NCBI RefSeq assembly: GCF_007197735.1
Contig: NZ_CP041637.1
Location: forward strand, 1,054,001 to 1,118,000
Source of the DNA: Formosa sediminum
GTDB taxonomy: Bacteria; Bacteroidota; Bacteroidia; Flavobacteriales; Flavobacteriaceae
Direction of reading: 5' to 3'
DNA length: 64,000 bases
The translations under genes were made by a program, and so were the position numbers. The notes below the pieces were generated by a model, which saw nothing but the letters and a program-made list of their open reading frames with translations, had not been told where the DNA came from and did no database searches. Below, piece by piece: positions 1 through 8,623 of this stretch (its first letter is position 1; every line of letters begins with the position of its first letter).

Positions 1-1738
1 CACCAACATATACAAATTCTTGTTCTAAAAATAAGTACCATAAACTTGCATTTATAGCTAAGCGATTAGTTGGCTTAAAAATGGTTCCTAAATCTGCTCC
101 ATATGCTGCAGGAAGTATAGATTCTCCGTTATTAGCAATTACAACTCGGGTGTCGTTAGAGTGAAAGCCCATTCCTGCTTTTAAGAATAATTGAGTATTC
201 TTATTCAAAGAATAAATTGTGTTTAATTTTGGACTTACACGCACTTTTGTTTCGGCTTCGTCGCTATACGTTTCGGAAAGCTGATCTTCATATTGAAATT
301 TAAAATAATCTAATCTCGCAGAGGGATTAAACTTCCATTTTCCTGTTTTAAATTCAGTATTTAAAAAGGCATAGGTGTTAACCTCATCTACATCGCCTAA
401 CGATTTGTATTCTAAAACTGTTTTTCTATTTAATGTATGAGATAATTCTACATCATCTACATTGTCATATCTAAAACCTATTCCTGCCTGATATTTAAAT
501 AAAGTATGCGCTCCTAATTCAATATTTCTATGTTCGTAAACGGTGTTAGCTCCTGTAGTTACTCGGTTTTCAAATTGTTTAATTTGATCGCCGTTAACTG
601 GGTCGTCTAAGAAAAAAGTAAAGTTAGAATATAGCTCAAAATTATATTGAGAAACATATGCAGATGTTTTAAATGATTGGTTATCGTCTATGACTTTTAC
701 ATGATTAATTAAAAGGTTAGTACGGCTGGTTTCTCCACCTTCTGTGTCATCAATAGATCCAAACCTGTCAATACTTCCGTTGTCTACGGCACGTTGAGGA
801 ATTTGTCCTGAAGCATCCCATTTACTCTGAAAATGTGAAGCTGTAAAAGTTAATTCTTGATCGCCTGCTAATTTGTAATTATAACGTCCTAAAACATTAA
901 AACGACTAAAGTTTTGAGGGGAATCGAACGGGCCATCTGTTAATGATAGCTCTGAAGCGATATACGCATTGCTCTTATCATTATTTAAAACGTTAAACAT
1001 ACCCATAATGCGGTTGGTGTTAAATTGTCCCGCTTCAACAGATACATAATTGTTGTCTAAAGTCTTTTTTAAGCCTAGATTAACATAACCAGCAGTGGTA
1101 AAGTTACCTTTGTCTGCGTAATAAGGTCCTTTGCCAAAATTAATATTATCGATAGTTTCAGGAATTACAAAGTGTAAGTCTGAATAGCCTTGACCGTGTG
1201 CATGCGATACCATATTAACAGGTAGCCCATCTACAGTAAGGTTAATGTCTGTACCATGATCAATATCGAAACCTCTTAAAAAAATCTGTTCTGCTTTTCC
1301 TCCACCTGCATGCTGACCTATAATAAGTCCAGGAACTTTTCTTAAAATCTCTTGAGATGATTTAACTGGATCTTTTTGGACATCAATATTCACAAATTTG
1401 CTTAAAGCATCTAGTTCTGCAACTAGCATAACCTGATCTAAAGAAATGTTTGCCGCTGTTAAGGCAATTGTTATGGGTTTCTGTATGTCTGATGCTGTAA
1501 TGCGAATTGTTTTAGGCTCGTAACCCAAGCGCGATATGTATAAAGTGTCGTTAATATTGGTTTTACTTAGCGTAAACGCGCCTGTTTGTGTAGAATGTGT
1601 ATGTGTTTCTGTAGTTTTATTAAATATACTAACTTCTTCTACGGGCTTATTTTCGCTACTCACAATATACCCAGTGATTTGCTGGGCATATATTAAACTG
1701 GTAAGTAGCAATGTACATGCTGTTAAATAATGTTTCAT
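1..1738 (-). CDS. TonB-dependent outer membrane receptor, 3' end outside window
   Basis: The frame is open from an ATG at 1738 to the window edge, giving about 579 residues without the C-terminus. It starts with a signal peptide (MKHYLTACTLLLTSLIYAQ), then a carboxypeptidase-regulatory-like beta-sandwich (about residues 20-105), then a plug domain with a KVPGLIIGQHAGGGKAEQ-type segment and LRGFDIDHGTD, followed by beta-barrel strands. Near residue 177 the plug reads MVSHAHGQGYSD, rich in His. It should import a ligand across the outer membrane using TonB energy. The gene lies 160 bp downstream of a His-rich exported protein on the same strand. With the histidines in the plug and an HTHS stretch near residue 47, a divalent metal such as zinc is the likely ligand; that part is inference. 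Confidence 0.9.
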   Translation of the reverse strand, partial: MKHYLTACTLLLTSLIYAQQITGYIVSSENKPVEEVSIFNKTTETHTHSTQTGAFTLSKTNINDTLYISRLGYEPKTIRITASDIQKPITIALTAANISLDQVMLVAELDALSKFVNIDVQKDPVKSSQEILRKVPGLIIGQHAGGGKAEQIFLRGFDIDHGTDINLTVDGLPVNMVSHAHGQGYSDLHFVIPETIDNINFGKGPYYADKGNFTTAGYVNLGLKKTLDNNYVSVEAGQFNTNRIMGMFNVLNNDKSNAYIASELSLTDGPFDSPQNFSRFNVLGRYNYKLAGDQELTFTASHFQSKWDASGQIPQRAVDNGSIDRFGSIDDTEGGETSRTNLLINHVKVIDDNQSFKTSAYVSQYNFELYSNFTFFLDDPVNGDQIKQFENRVTTGANTVYEHRNIELGAHTLFKYQAGIGFRYDNVDDVELSHTLNRKTVLEYKSLGDVDEVNTYAFLNTEFKTGKWKFNPSARLDYFKFQYEDQLSETYSDEAETKVRVSPKLNTIYSLNKNTQLFLKAGMGFHSNDTRVVIANNGESILPAAYGADLGTIFKPTNRLAINASLWYLFLEQEFVYVG

Positions 1739-1900
1739 TTATTTCATAATTATGTGTTGTCCTTGTTATAAGGAATTAAAATGTAATGGTTGTCAATGTA
1801 TCGGTACTTTTAAGCATAAAATACTGCCTGATTTTAGACGGTTTACGTATACTTACGAAAAACATCTACATCGGGTTTTACAAAGACTAAAAAAAAAATG

Positions 1901-2401
1901 TTATGAAATAGGTCGTGGAGGAGGAGACTGTGTCTCTAAATGTATATTATAATGCGGTAAATACGTAAACCATTTAGGCGTTGTATAATTATTAAATACA
2001 AGCCCTTTAAAATTAAATGAAGAAGTTAATACGTGTTTATCTATATCTGTTTTAAAAATGGATTTGTGTTGTGCTTTTTGTTCTTCAGATAATGAAAAAA
2101 GACTATTAAAAAAAGTAAGTATTTGGTGGGAGTGATTCGTACTTACTGAGTTGTTATGTGAATGGTGATGGCTAGAATGTGAATGCGTGTGTGTATGATG
2201 ACCTAATGCATTATGCGAATGTATTGCTGTACTTGTTGCATTAATTTTATTGTAATTTTGAAGTTGGTCTCCAACATAGTGCGATATTGTGTGAAGCATT
2301 TCGAAAACCGTATGTTTTAAAGGCGAAATCATATAACATATCGCTATAGCAATAATGACGCATTTAAAAAGTAGGGATTTTATGCTTGACAGTATTTTCA
2401 A
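1901..2401 (-). CDS. Histidine-rich exported protein, probable metal-binding partner of the TonB receptor
   Basis: A 166-residue protein starting at a TTG; no ATG lies nearby that would keep the hydrophobic N-terminus (about residues 10-24, rich in I, A and C). The middle holds a dense His/Ser tract, roughly residues 60-93, with blocks such as HHTHTHSHSSHHHSH. The C-terminal half is ordinary and ends in a proline-rich tail. Tracts like this bind Zn, Ni, Co or Cu in periplasmic or surface proteins. It is immediately upstream of the TonB-dependent receptor and on the same strand, so the two probably form one metal-acquisition unit. I do not recognise a named family. The start codon is the least certain part. 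Confidence 0.7.
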   Translation of the reverse strand: MKILSSIKSLLFKCVIIAIAICYMISPLKHTVFEMLHTISHYVGDQLQNYNKINATSTAIHSHNALGHHTHTHSHSSHHHSHNNSVSTNHSHQILTFFNSLFSLSEEQKAQHKSIFKTDIDKHVLTSSFNFKGLVFNNYTTPKWFTYLPHYNIHLETQSPPPRPIS

Positions 2402-2534
2402 AAAAAAAGTCTTATATAAAAAGCGAAAATACAGATATTTTATTACCTAAACACTTTGTTTTGTGAGAACAATATGATATTCTTTTTAACTGAAATAAAA
2501 CATGCTTAATCTCAGTGTAATACTAATTTTAAAT

Positions 2535-3458
2535 TTAAAAATATAAGATGTAAAATAATGATATTACAGATACAAATATCCAAAGTGTTGTTGCAAAAAT
2601 TATAGGTTTCCAACCTGTAGTTTTAAGATCTGAAATAGACATTGTGGTACCTACTAAAAATAAAGTAACTACAAGTAAATGTTTAGATATAGTAACAAAT
2701 GTATGTGTAATGGGTTCTGGTAATAGGTTTGCACTGTGCACAAAAATGGCAGCAATAAATAATGCTATAAAGAGCGGAAATTTTATTTTCTGTCCGCTAT
2801 TTTTAAATAATAACATAGATACAATAGACATTGGTATTATCCATAATGTTCTTGAGAGTTTTACGGTTGTGGCTATGTTTAAGGCTTCTTCTCCGTAGCT
2901 AAGTGCCGCTCCAACTACAGAGCTGGTATCGTGAATAGCAACAGCACACCATAAACCAAATTGATGCTGATTTAACCCAATAAGATGCCCGAAGTATGGA
3001 AATACAATTAAGGCAACTGCATTTAAAAAGAAAACTACACCTAAAGCCATAGTAATAGTTTTTGTATCGGCTTTAATTATTGGAGAAATAGCAGCAATTG
3101 CACTACCGCCACAAATTGAGGTTCCAGACGTTATTAAATGTCCTAAAGTTTTGTCTAATTTTAGATAACGCGATAACAATAAACCAAAACTAACTGTTAA
3201 AATAACACAGAACAGTGTAAGGCCAAAACTAGAAATGCTAGTTTTTATAGTTTCAACTAAAGCCATGCCGAAGCCTAAACCTACAACTGCAATTTTTAGT
3301 AAGAAATGAATGCTTTTTTGGCTTTTTTCTAAAAATGGATGTTTAAAAAATAATGTGAACACAAAGCCTAATGTAAGTGCTATTGGGCTAGAGATATAAC
3401 CTGATAAAGCTAATGCGATTACAGTGAAAAAATATATTTTAGATAAAAGAATTCTCAT
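2535..3458 (-). CDS. yeiH: YeiH family membrane transporter (putative sulfate exporter family)
   Basis: A 307-residue integral membrane protein with about ten hydrophobic segments. It has the glycine-rich TSGTSICGGSAIAA motif and the AVAIHDTSSVVGAA motif typical of the UPF0324/YeiH family, which is annotated as putative sulfate exporters, though the substrate is not well established. The frame is open further upstream to a TTG, but the ATG at 3458 is preceded by AAGGACA, a good Shine-Dalgarno, so I place the start there. The LysR gene ends 76 bp upstream on the same strand. E. coli yeiH likewise has a LysR-type neighbour, yeiE. Co-transcription with the LysR gene is likely. Confidence 0.88.
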   Translation of the reverse strand: MRILLSKIYFFTVIALALSGYISSPIALTLGFVFTLFFKHPFLEKSQKSIHFLLKIAVVGLGFGMALVETIKTSISSFGLTLFCVILTVSFGLLLSRYLKLDKTLGHLITSGTSICGGSAIAAISPIIKADTKTITMALGVVFFLNAVALIVFPYFGHLIGLNQHQFGLWCAVAIHDTSSVVGAALSYGEEALNIATTVKLSRTLWIIPMSIVSMLLFKNSGQKIKFPLFIALFIAAIFVHSANLLPEPITHTFVTISKHLLVVTLFLVGTTMSISDLKTTGWKPIIFATTLWIFVSVISLFYILYF

Positions 3459-3534
3459 TGTCCTTAAAATTTTAAACAAAGATACAATGAGTCTATAATT
3501 AAAATGCGACAATAAAAGTTATGTGTAATAACTT

Positions 3535-4416
3535 TTAGTTATAATTAAGTGTGATGAGTTTTTCAAAAAAATCTTTGGTTTTAGATTGATAACCCTGTCT
3601 AGATACAAAATAAAACCAGCGTTCAAAATTAAAATTCTGAATGTCTATCACTTTTAGTTTATTATTTAATAAATCGTCACTAACAGAGTGAATGGAAAGT
3701 AACGCGTAACTTTTAGAATGATAGAGATAATTTTTAATAGCAATCGTACTATTTAATGTAACATTAGAGTTCAGGTTTTTAATGCCGTATTCGTGTAATT
3801 TTTTATAAATAATTTCGCGTGTTCCAGATCCGTACTCACGTTCTACCATGGGTAAGGTTTTTAGATCATTTAATTGTAATACATCTGTTTTAAATTTAGG
3901 GTTATTGGCATTTGTAACTAAAACAATTTCATCTTTTATAAATTTATCGTATTGTAATTGTTTATTGTGGCTACTGCCTTCTATAATACCAAAATCTAAT
4001 TGTAAACTGGTAATTAATTGTTCTATATGCTCTGTATTGCCACTAATAAGTTGGATGTTGGTATTTGGAGTGTTTTTTTGAGATTTGGCTAATACTTTTG
4101 GAAGTATGTAATCGGCTAATGTTGTGCTAGCACCAAATTTAATGTGTTTGTTTTCGTCTTGGTCTAAAGTAAGAAAATGGTTGTCTAAATCGGTATGAAG
4201 CGCTAAAATTTTATCTACATATTCTAAAAAGTCGAGTCCGTCTGGGGTTAATTCAATAGTATTACCTAACCGTATAAAGAACGTTTTTTTATAGGTGTCT
4301 TCTAAAGTGCGAATGGTTTTAGAAACTGCTGGTTGAGAGAGGTGTAAAACTTCTGCAGCTTTTGTAAAACTTAAATGAGAAGCAACTTCTTTAAAGATTT
4401 TAAATTTAACTTTCAT
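3535..4416 (-). CDS. LysR family transcriptional regulator
   Basis: A 293-residue protein with an N-terminal winged helix-turn-helix (about residues 1-60, including SFTKAAEVLHLSQPAVSKTI) and a C-terminal periplasmic-binding-like effector domain (about 85-290) carrying a GSGTREII segment seen in CysB/CysL/YeiE-like members. It lies directly upstream of the YeiH-type transporter on the same strand, so it probably controls that gene. The effector is unknown, though a sulfur or anion metabolite would suit the pairing (inference). The intergenic region upstream also carries the terminator of the preceding gene, so the promoter must lie in the last 60 bp or so before the ATG. Confidence 0.9.
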   Translation of the reverse strand: MKVKFKIFKEVASHLSFTKAAEVLHLSQPAVSKTIRTLEDTYKKTFFIRLGNTIELTPDGLDFLEYVDKILALHTDLDNHFLTLDQDENKHIKFGASTTLADYILPKVLAKSQKNTPNTNIQLISGNTEHIEQLITSLQLDFGIIEGSSHNKQLQYDKFIKDEIVLVTNANNPKFKTDVLQLNDLKTLPMVEREYGSGTREIIYKKLHEYGIKNLNSNVTLNSTIAIKNYLYHSKSYALLSIHSVSDDLLNNKLKVIDIQNFNFERWFYFVSRQGYQSKTKDFFEKLITLNYN

Positions 4417-4473
4417 GTACTAAGTGATAAACAGATTAATGTAATAAATTTTACTAGGTAAATGTTAAAAAAC

Positions 4474-4506
4474 AAAATCGGTTTGAAAGTGTCCAAACCG
4501 ATTTTT
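4474..4506 (-). terminator. Rho-independent terminator of the collagen-like lipoprotein gene
   Basis: A 12-bp stem (AAAATCGGTTTG with CAAACCGATTTT) around an 8-nt loop, followed on the minus strand by a T-rich stretch. It lies about 30 bp past the lipoprotein stop. Confidence 0.8.
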
Positions 4507-4537
4507 GAGTGTGTTTTAAATTGTTTAAGCTTTTTGT

Positions 4538-5026
4538 TTAAAATGTTTCAAAGCTTTGTATGTTTGTAGCGTTAATAACATCGTCATAATTTTCAATATC
4601 TACGCCACCAATATAATCTGCAGGAACAACAACTACCCTAAAATATTGGTTTTGTGTCCATACATTATCAAGTGTTCCAAGATCAAAATTGGCTTCTAAA
4701 AAAATTCTGAAGTCAACATCTGTAAAATCGTAATTATAAGTTAGTATGCCACCATCGTCAAAAAACTGTGTTTGAGGCACAAGTCTCCAAATTTCTGTTC
4801 CGTTTGAGGTTTCCCAAGACATGTATACTAAAACCACATCCGACTCTACAATATTAAAGCCATAATTTTGAGTGATTTCATAATTGTTAGATGCGTTAAA
4901 ATCTAATTCAATTTCAAAGGCAGGAGCTACTTCTCCATCTAAACCATCTGCACCAGGAACCCCTTGGTCTCCTTCACAAGACATAAAGGTAATTGCTAAA
5001 CATATAATAGTTATAATGTGTTTCAT
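4538..5026 (-). CDS. Lipoprotein with a short collagen-like segment
   Basis: A 162-residue protein with a type II signal peptide ending at Cys17 (lipobox FMSC). Right after the lipidated Cys come five Gly-X-Y triplets (residues 19-33: GDQ GVP GAD GLD GEV). The remaining 130 residues are rich in aromatic and acidic residues and look like an all-beta domain. Small lipoproteins with this collagen-like linker are common in Flavobacteriaceae and are of unknown function. The gene stands alone with its own terminator. It should be anchored in the outer membrane or cell surface. Confidence 0.8.
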   Translation of the reverse strand: MKHIITIICLAITFMSCEGDQGVPGADGLDGEVAPAFEIELDFNASNNYEITQNYGFNIVESDVVLVYMSWETSNGTEIWRLVPQTQFFDDGGILTYNYDFTDVDFRIFLEANFDLGTLDNVWTQNQYFRVVVVPADYIGGVDIENYDDVINATNIQSFETF

Positions 5027-5466
5027 AAATTCAAATTTTAGACTAATAAAGTTTTCTTTTTTATTTTAAATGTAAGATTAATTAATAGAATCAGCAACTT
5101 TTTATAATTTTGATTCTAAATCCAAACGAGAAAAAGTATAGCTTTTTTATTGTAAATAAGCTATAAGTTCTGCTCTGATATTTTAATACCATTATTTATA
5201 ATATATAAGAATATGTAGGTCGTTTCCTTTATTAATAGTGTAATAAAATTTTATCTGTAGCATGTTAAATTAATATACTTCTAAGAGTGTGTTTTTTTAA
5301 TTTTATAAAAATTTATTTTAAGTAAAATAGCATTTAAAACGGCAAAAATTTATTTTCTATTTTTATAAGTAATATCGTTAGCAATACTGTTTTCATCCTC
5401 TTATATTTGTCTGCGTCAGAATTTGTTTAGCCGTAAAAGAGTATAAGAGTTTTTATCCCTTTTAAA
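5027..5466. other. Non-coding 440-bp divergent intergenic region
   Basis: Very AT-rich and without a credible coding frame. It should hold the promoters of the minus-strand lipoprotein and of the plus-strand pair starting at 5467. The only element I can name is a TATATTTG box at 5402-5409. I see no tRNA or strong hairpin. Confidence 0.5.
5402..5409 (+). promoter_or_regulatory. Putative Bacteroidetes -7 box (TATATTTG)
   Basis: An exact match to TAnnTTTG, 57 nt before the ATG of the lipoprotein at 5467. No clear TTG -33 element sits at the right spacing, so support is moderate. Confidence 0.35.
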
Positions 5467-5976
5467 ATGAAAAAAATCAAGATTATATTAATGTGTTTGT
5501 GTTTGTGGGCATGTAATACAGAACAAAAAAAAGAAACCCAAATCTCAGAAATACCCATGTCTGCTTTAGTTTTAAAAGATGATATTTTAAAAATTAAATA
5601 TGTAGAATATGGATTAGATACAAAAGCTAAATCTGATGTAGAATCTCTTAAAGTCTTTTTAGAACTTGAAACTATTATATCTGAGTTAAAATCTGGCGAC
5701 TTATCTTATTTTCAGGGCGAAACGAAACCTATAATTTTAATGATGAAAGAATTAAAAGAAGACCTTCCAGAAAATATTGATTCTCCATCCATTCAAGCAC
5801 GTTTAGTCTCTTTAGAAACTAAGATGTTAAAACTGCAAGGTCTCTTAAAATTACAAAACATTTCTAAAGCAGAACAATTGCAAAGTGTTAAAGAGGTTTT
5901 AATGGCACATTCTAATTTATATCTTCAAATTAATAAAAAGTACGAAAAAGACGCACAAAACATTGAAAAACCATGA
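5467..5976 (+). CDS. Small lipoprotein of unknown function
   Basis: A 169-residue protein with a lipoprotein signal peptide (MKKIKIILMCLCLWAC, lipidated Cys16). The mature part is predicted to be mostly helical, rich in Lys, Glu and Leu, with heptad-like stretches around residues 45-165. I do not recognise a family. It overlaps the next gene by ATGA (5973-5976), so the two are translationally coupled and probably act in the same envelope process. Confidence 0.75.
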   Translation: MKKIKIILMCLCLWACNTEQKKETQISEIPMSALVLKDDILKIKYVEYGLDTKAKSDVESLKVFLELETIISELKSGDLSYFQGETKPIILMMKELKEDLPENIDSPSIQARLVSLETKMLKLQGLLKLQNISKAEQLQSVKEVLMAHSNLYLQINKKYEKDAQNIEKP

Positions 5977-6479
5977 GGTATTTAAAATCAATAATTTTTG
6001 GATTAACTTTATGTGTAATCGGGATTTCTAATCTACAGGCTCAAGATTTAAAAGCTAAAACGAGTATCCATACTAATCTTGATGCTTGGCACAAAGCAGC
6101 AGCAAAAGCAGCGTTTAATTCTTATTTTAATTTAATGACTAAAGATGCTGTTTTTGTGGGGACAGATGCGTCAGAACATTGGGAATTAGAAGCTTTTAAA
6201 GCTTACAGTAAGCCTTATTTTGATGCCGGAAAAGCATGGTCTTTTTCTGCTTTAGAGCGGCATATTTATGTAGTTAATGATTCATTAGCTTGGTTTGATG
6301 AATTGTTAGACACCCAAATGGGCGTGTGCAGAGGTTCTGGAGTTATGAAATATGAGAAAGGTACCTGGAAAGTGGCGCATTATGTTTTATCTGCAACTAT
6401 TCCTAATAACCAAATGGATACAGTAACTGCGTTAAAATCTGTAGCAGATTCTACAATTATTTCTTCTTTAACGAAATAA
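5973..6479 (+). CDS. Exported NTF2-like (SnoaL/DUF4440-type) protein
   Basis: A 168-residue protein with an N-terminal signal peptide (about residues 1-23, ending in LQAQ) and an NTF2-like cone fold domain, indicated by the AFNSYFNLMTKDAVFVGTD helix-strand pattern, the GxGVMKYEKGTWKVAHYV strands and a WFDE segment. Such domains act as ligand-binding folds or small enzymes; the ligand cannot be told here. Its start codon overlaps the stop of the preceding lipoprotein gene. Confidence 0.8.
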   Translation: MRYLKSIIFGLTLCVIGISNLQAQDLKAKTSIHTNLDAWHKAAAKAAFNSYFNLMTKDAVFVGTDASEHWELEAFKAYSKPYFDAGKAWSFSALERHIYVVNDSLAWFDELLDTQMGVCRGSGVMKYEKGTWKVAHYVLSATIPNNQMDTVTALKSVADSTIISSLTK

Positions 6480-6636
6480 TTAAGTTTATTAGTGTTTTCA
6501 GTATATGTTAATATTTTGAGTCTACATTTAAACAATTAATAATATTTTGTGTGTTAAGTTAGTTAATTGTGAATATTTAACTTGTTTAATTGACTATAAT
6601 TCAGTAGTTTTAGTTTTAATCTTAAATTAATTTATT

Positions 6637-7104
6637 ATGGCAATTAAAAGTTTTGTAGGTTCAAGAAAACAGCAATTAAGGGAAATTGTGCATGTTCCTG
6701 TTCGAGTTAGCGATTATATGAGTCGAGAGCTTATTACGTTTAAACCTGAACAAATGGTGGAAGAGGTTATAGATAAATTAATCTTACACAAAATTTCAGG
6801 AGGTCCAGTGGTGAATGATAATTTTGAATTGATTGGTATTATTTCTGAAGGCGATTGTTTAAAACAAGTGAGCGATTGTAGATATTACAATTTACCAATG
6901 GAGCAGCATAAAGTAGAGAGTCGAATGATTAGAAATGTGGAAACCATAGATGGTAACATGAATATTTTTGATGCTGCCAATAAATTTTTAGAATCAAAAA
7001 GGCGTCGTTTTCCAATTGTTTCTGATGGTAAATTAGTAGGGCAAATAAGCCAAAAAGATATCTTAAAAGCGGCATTGACTTTAAAAGGGCACAATTGGAA
7101 ATAG
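6637..7104 (+). CDS. CBS domain pair protein
   Basis: A 155-residue soluble protein made almost wholly of two CBS motifs (about residues 24-80 and 90-150), with VSDYMSRELITFKP at the start of the first and SKRRRFPIVSDGKLVGQISQ in the second. CBS pairs bind adenosine nucleotides and act as energy or ligand sensors; stand-alone ones regulate partner proteins in trans. No obvious partner is adjacent. The stop codon lies inside the terminator hairpin. Confidence 0.88.
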   Translation: MAIKSFVGSRKQQLREIVHVPVRVSDYMSRELITFKPEQMVEEVIDKLILHKISGGPVVNDNFELIGIISEGDCLKQVSDCRYYNLPMEQHKVESRMIRNVETIDGNMNIFDAANKFLESKRRRFPIVSDGKLVGQISQKDILKAALTLKGHNWK

Positions 7105-7116
7105 TGCCCTATTTTT
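7086..7116 (+). terminator. Terminator overlapping the CBS gene stop codon
   Basis: Stem AGGGCAC (7086-7092) with GTGCCCT (7104-7110), followed by a T run. The stop codon TAG at 7102-7104 touches the right arm. Confidence 0.75.
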
Positions 7117-7465
7117 ATGAGTCTCTTTTTACTAAAGCATAGTAATCTCCTTCTAGAGGTAAATAGCCTTGGTTGTACACAAAATAGTATGTTGTGCCTG
7201 CTTTAGTGATGTATATACTTGTAAATAAACTAAAATCGAAACCTAAATTAAGTAACTTTAATTTGGTGGTTTTTGTTTTCTGTTCAGGGTTTAATGTTTC
7301 TAAAATCCGCCAATTTTTACGTAATTTATTATTTGTATTCCGAATTAAATTTTTACTATCCTTGTTTATTTGGTTGTTATAGGCATTTCTACAATAATCA
7401 TTACAAAATTTTTTGTCCGATCTTCCTGTAATTTTCTCACCACATTCTAAACAAGTCTTAGTCAT
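7115..7465 (-). CDS. Zinc-ribbon protein of unknown function
   Basis: A 116-residue protein with an N-terminal treble-clef-like zinc site: CLECG (residues 4-8) and FCNDYCRNAY. The rest is basic and ends in a small alpha/beta region (SLFTSIYITKAGTTYYFVYNQGY). Similar small proteins occur across Flavobacteriaceae without known function. The frame opens 8 codons earlier, inside the upstream gene, but ATG 7465 sits 1 nt past that gene's stop (7467-7469) and gives the usual MTKTCLECGE start. It is probably translated from the same transcript as the upstream beta-barrel gene. Confidence 0.75.
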   Translation of the reverse strand: MTKTCLECGEKITGRSDKKFCNDYCRNAYNNQINKDSKNLIRNTNNKLRKNWRILETLNPEQKTKTTKLKLLNLGFDFSLFTSIYITKAGTTYYFVYNQGYLPLEGDYYALVKRDS

Positions 7466-7466
7466 A

Positions 7467-8039
7467 TTAAAATAATTTAGATACGCCAACAGCTAACACC
7501 CATGAGTCGTATGCATCAAAACGGATATCGTAACCTATAGCTGCTCCCAATTCAAATTCATTAGGTAATTCTAAGCCATATTCAACTTCTCCTCTAATTA
7601 AAAATAAATCTTCTTCTTTTGCAAATTCTTCTCCAACACCAAGCATAAATGTAAAATGCTCTCCAGGTTTATATAGCCCCATTAAGGCAGGTGCAATTGG
7701 TAATTCACGTTCTAAAATATTAATTTCTCCATTTTCATCTTCTTCATGCACTTCATAAGTCTCTAAAATAAAGTCTGTATGAACACCAATTCCCCATTTT
7801 TTATTTACCCAGTAATTGTAATTTAGACTTACCATAGGTACAACAAGCCATTTATTACCTTCAGCATGACTCCCTTGGTAAATATGTGCATGTCCAATCA
7901 TCGCCCCTATTTGGTGATGCATAAATTCTTCGCTTCCTTCAGACTCTATTTCAGTATTGTATTTTTCCTCATGCTCTTGTGCATAAGTAGAATAAGCTGC
8001 GAATTGAAGCAGAATTAAGAATAGTGATATATTTTTCAT
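7467..8039 (-). CDS. Small outer membrane beta-barrel protein
   Basis: A 190-residue exported protein with signal peptide MKNISLFLILLQFAAYSTYAQ. It is acidic after cleavage, then shows alternating aromatic beta-strands (WLVVPMVSLNYNYWVNKKWGIGVHTDF, FTFMLGVGEEF, LIRGEVEYGLEL, ELGAAIGYDIRFDAYDSWVLAVGVSKLF) ending in a C-terminal Phe, as expected for an eight- to ten-strand barrel in the outer membrane. The N-terminal mature part has several His (HHQIGAMIGHAHIYQGSH), which may bind metal; that is speculative. It is followed immediately by the zinc-ribbon gene. Confidence 0.78.
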   Translation of the reverse strand: MKNISLFLILLQFAAYSTYAQEHEEKYNTEIESEGSEEFMHHQIGAMIGHAHIYQGSHAEGNKWLVVPMVSLNYNYWVNKKWGIGVHTDFILETYEVHEEDENGEINILERELPIAPALMGLYKPGEHFTFMLGVGEEFAKEEDLFLIRGEVEYGLELPNEFELGAAIGYDIRFDAYDSWVLAVGVSKLF

Positions 8040-8139
8040 GGTTGGTTATTTTTAAAGATTAAAGTTAAATAATAATAAGATTTGAGGTCTGTAAAAATGT
8101 ATTATTTTTTCTATTTAAAGATGGTATAAATTAATTTTT

Positions 8140-8210
8140 AACCGTTTACAAACGACTACAATCGGTTGTAAGCGAGTTTAATTAGTTATTAACCGACTGT
8201 TTTTTAACTT
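8140..8210. promoter_or_regulatory. Repeat-containing leader upstream of ssb
   Basis: This stretch holds three copies of a TACAA-type core in both orientations: TTTACAAAC at 8145-8153, and the pair TACAA (8157-8161) / TTGTA (8166-8170) around TCGG. It also has two TTAACCG copies. The clustering before the ssb start (8281) suggests an operator region, but no regulator is known. Confidence 0.3.
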
Positions 8211-8280
8211 TTCAAACATCTTTGTATCGTCTTAAAGTAATAAGATAAGTATTAACTGTTTAACATTAAAATTTATAATT

Positions 8281-8613
8281 ATGAGCACACTTAGAAACAA
8301 AGTACAGTTGATTGGTAATTTAGGAAACGACCCAGAAATTATTAATTTAGAATCCGGTAATGTCTTAGCAAAATTTTCATTAGCCACTAATGAAAGCTAT
8401 AAAAATAAATCTGGAGAGAAGGTTACCGATACGCAATGGCATAATGTAGTTGCATGGGGAAAAACGGCAAAACTTATAGAAAATTATCTTACAAAGGGTA
8501 AAGAAGTTGCTATAGAAGGAAAACTAACTTCTAGAAGTTATGATACTAAAGAGGGTGAAAAAAGATATATTACCGAAGTGGTCTGCGATGAAATTGTGTT
8601 GTTAGGAAAGTAA
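8281..8613 (+). CDS. ssb: Single-stranded DNA-binding protein, short form
   Basis: A 110-residue protein that is a single OB-fold: STLRNKVQLIGNLGNDPE at the start, KFSLATNESYKNKSGEKV, then WHNVVAWGKTAKLIENYLTKGKEVAIEGKL. It ends right after the OB-fold (CDEIVLLGK) and has no disordered linker and no acidic C-terminal tip, which other SSBs use to recruit repair and replication partners. It is therefore probably an accessory SSB rather than the main replication SSB. It stands alone with its own terminator. Confidence 0.93.
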   Translation: MSTLRNKVQLIGNLGNDPEIINLESGNVLAKFSLATNESYKNKSGEKVTDTQWHNVVAWGKTAKLIENYLTKGKEVAIEGKLTSRSYDTKEGEKRYITEVVCDEIVLLGK

Positions 8614-8623
8614 TAGATTAGAT

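Noticed and set aside
1752-1952. Plus-strand frame rich in Cys (66 codons)
   Set aside because: It overlaps the end of the His-rich gene in antisense, has no promoter or terminator, and its Cys spacing fits no metal site I know.
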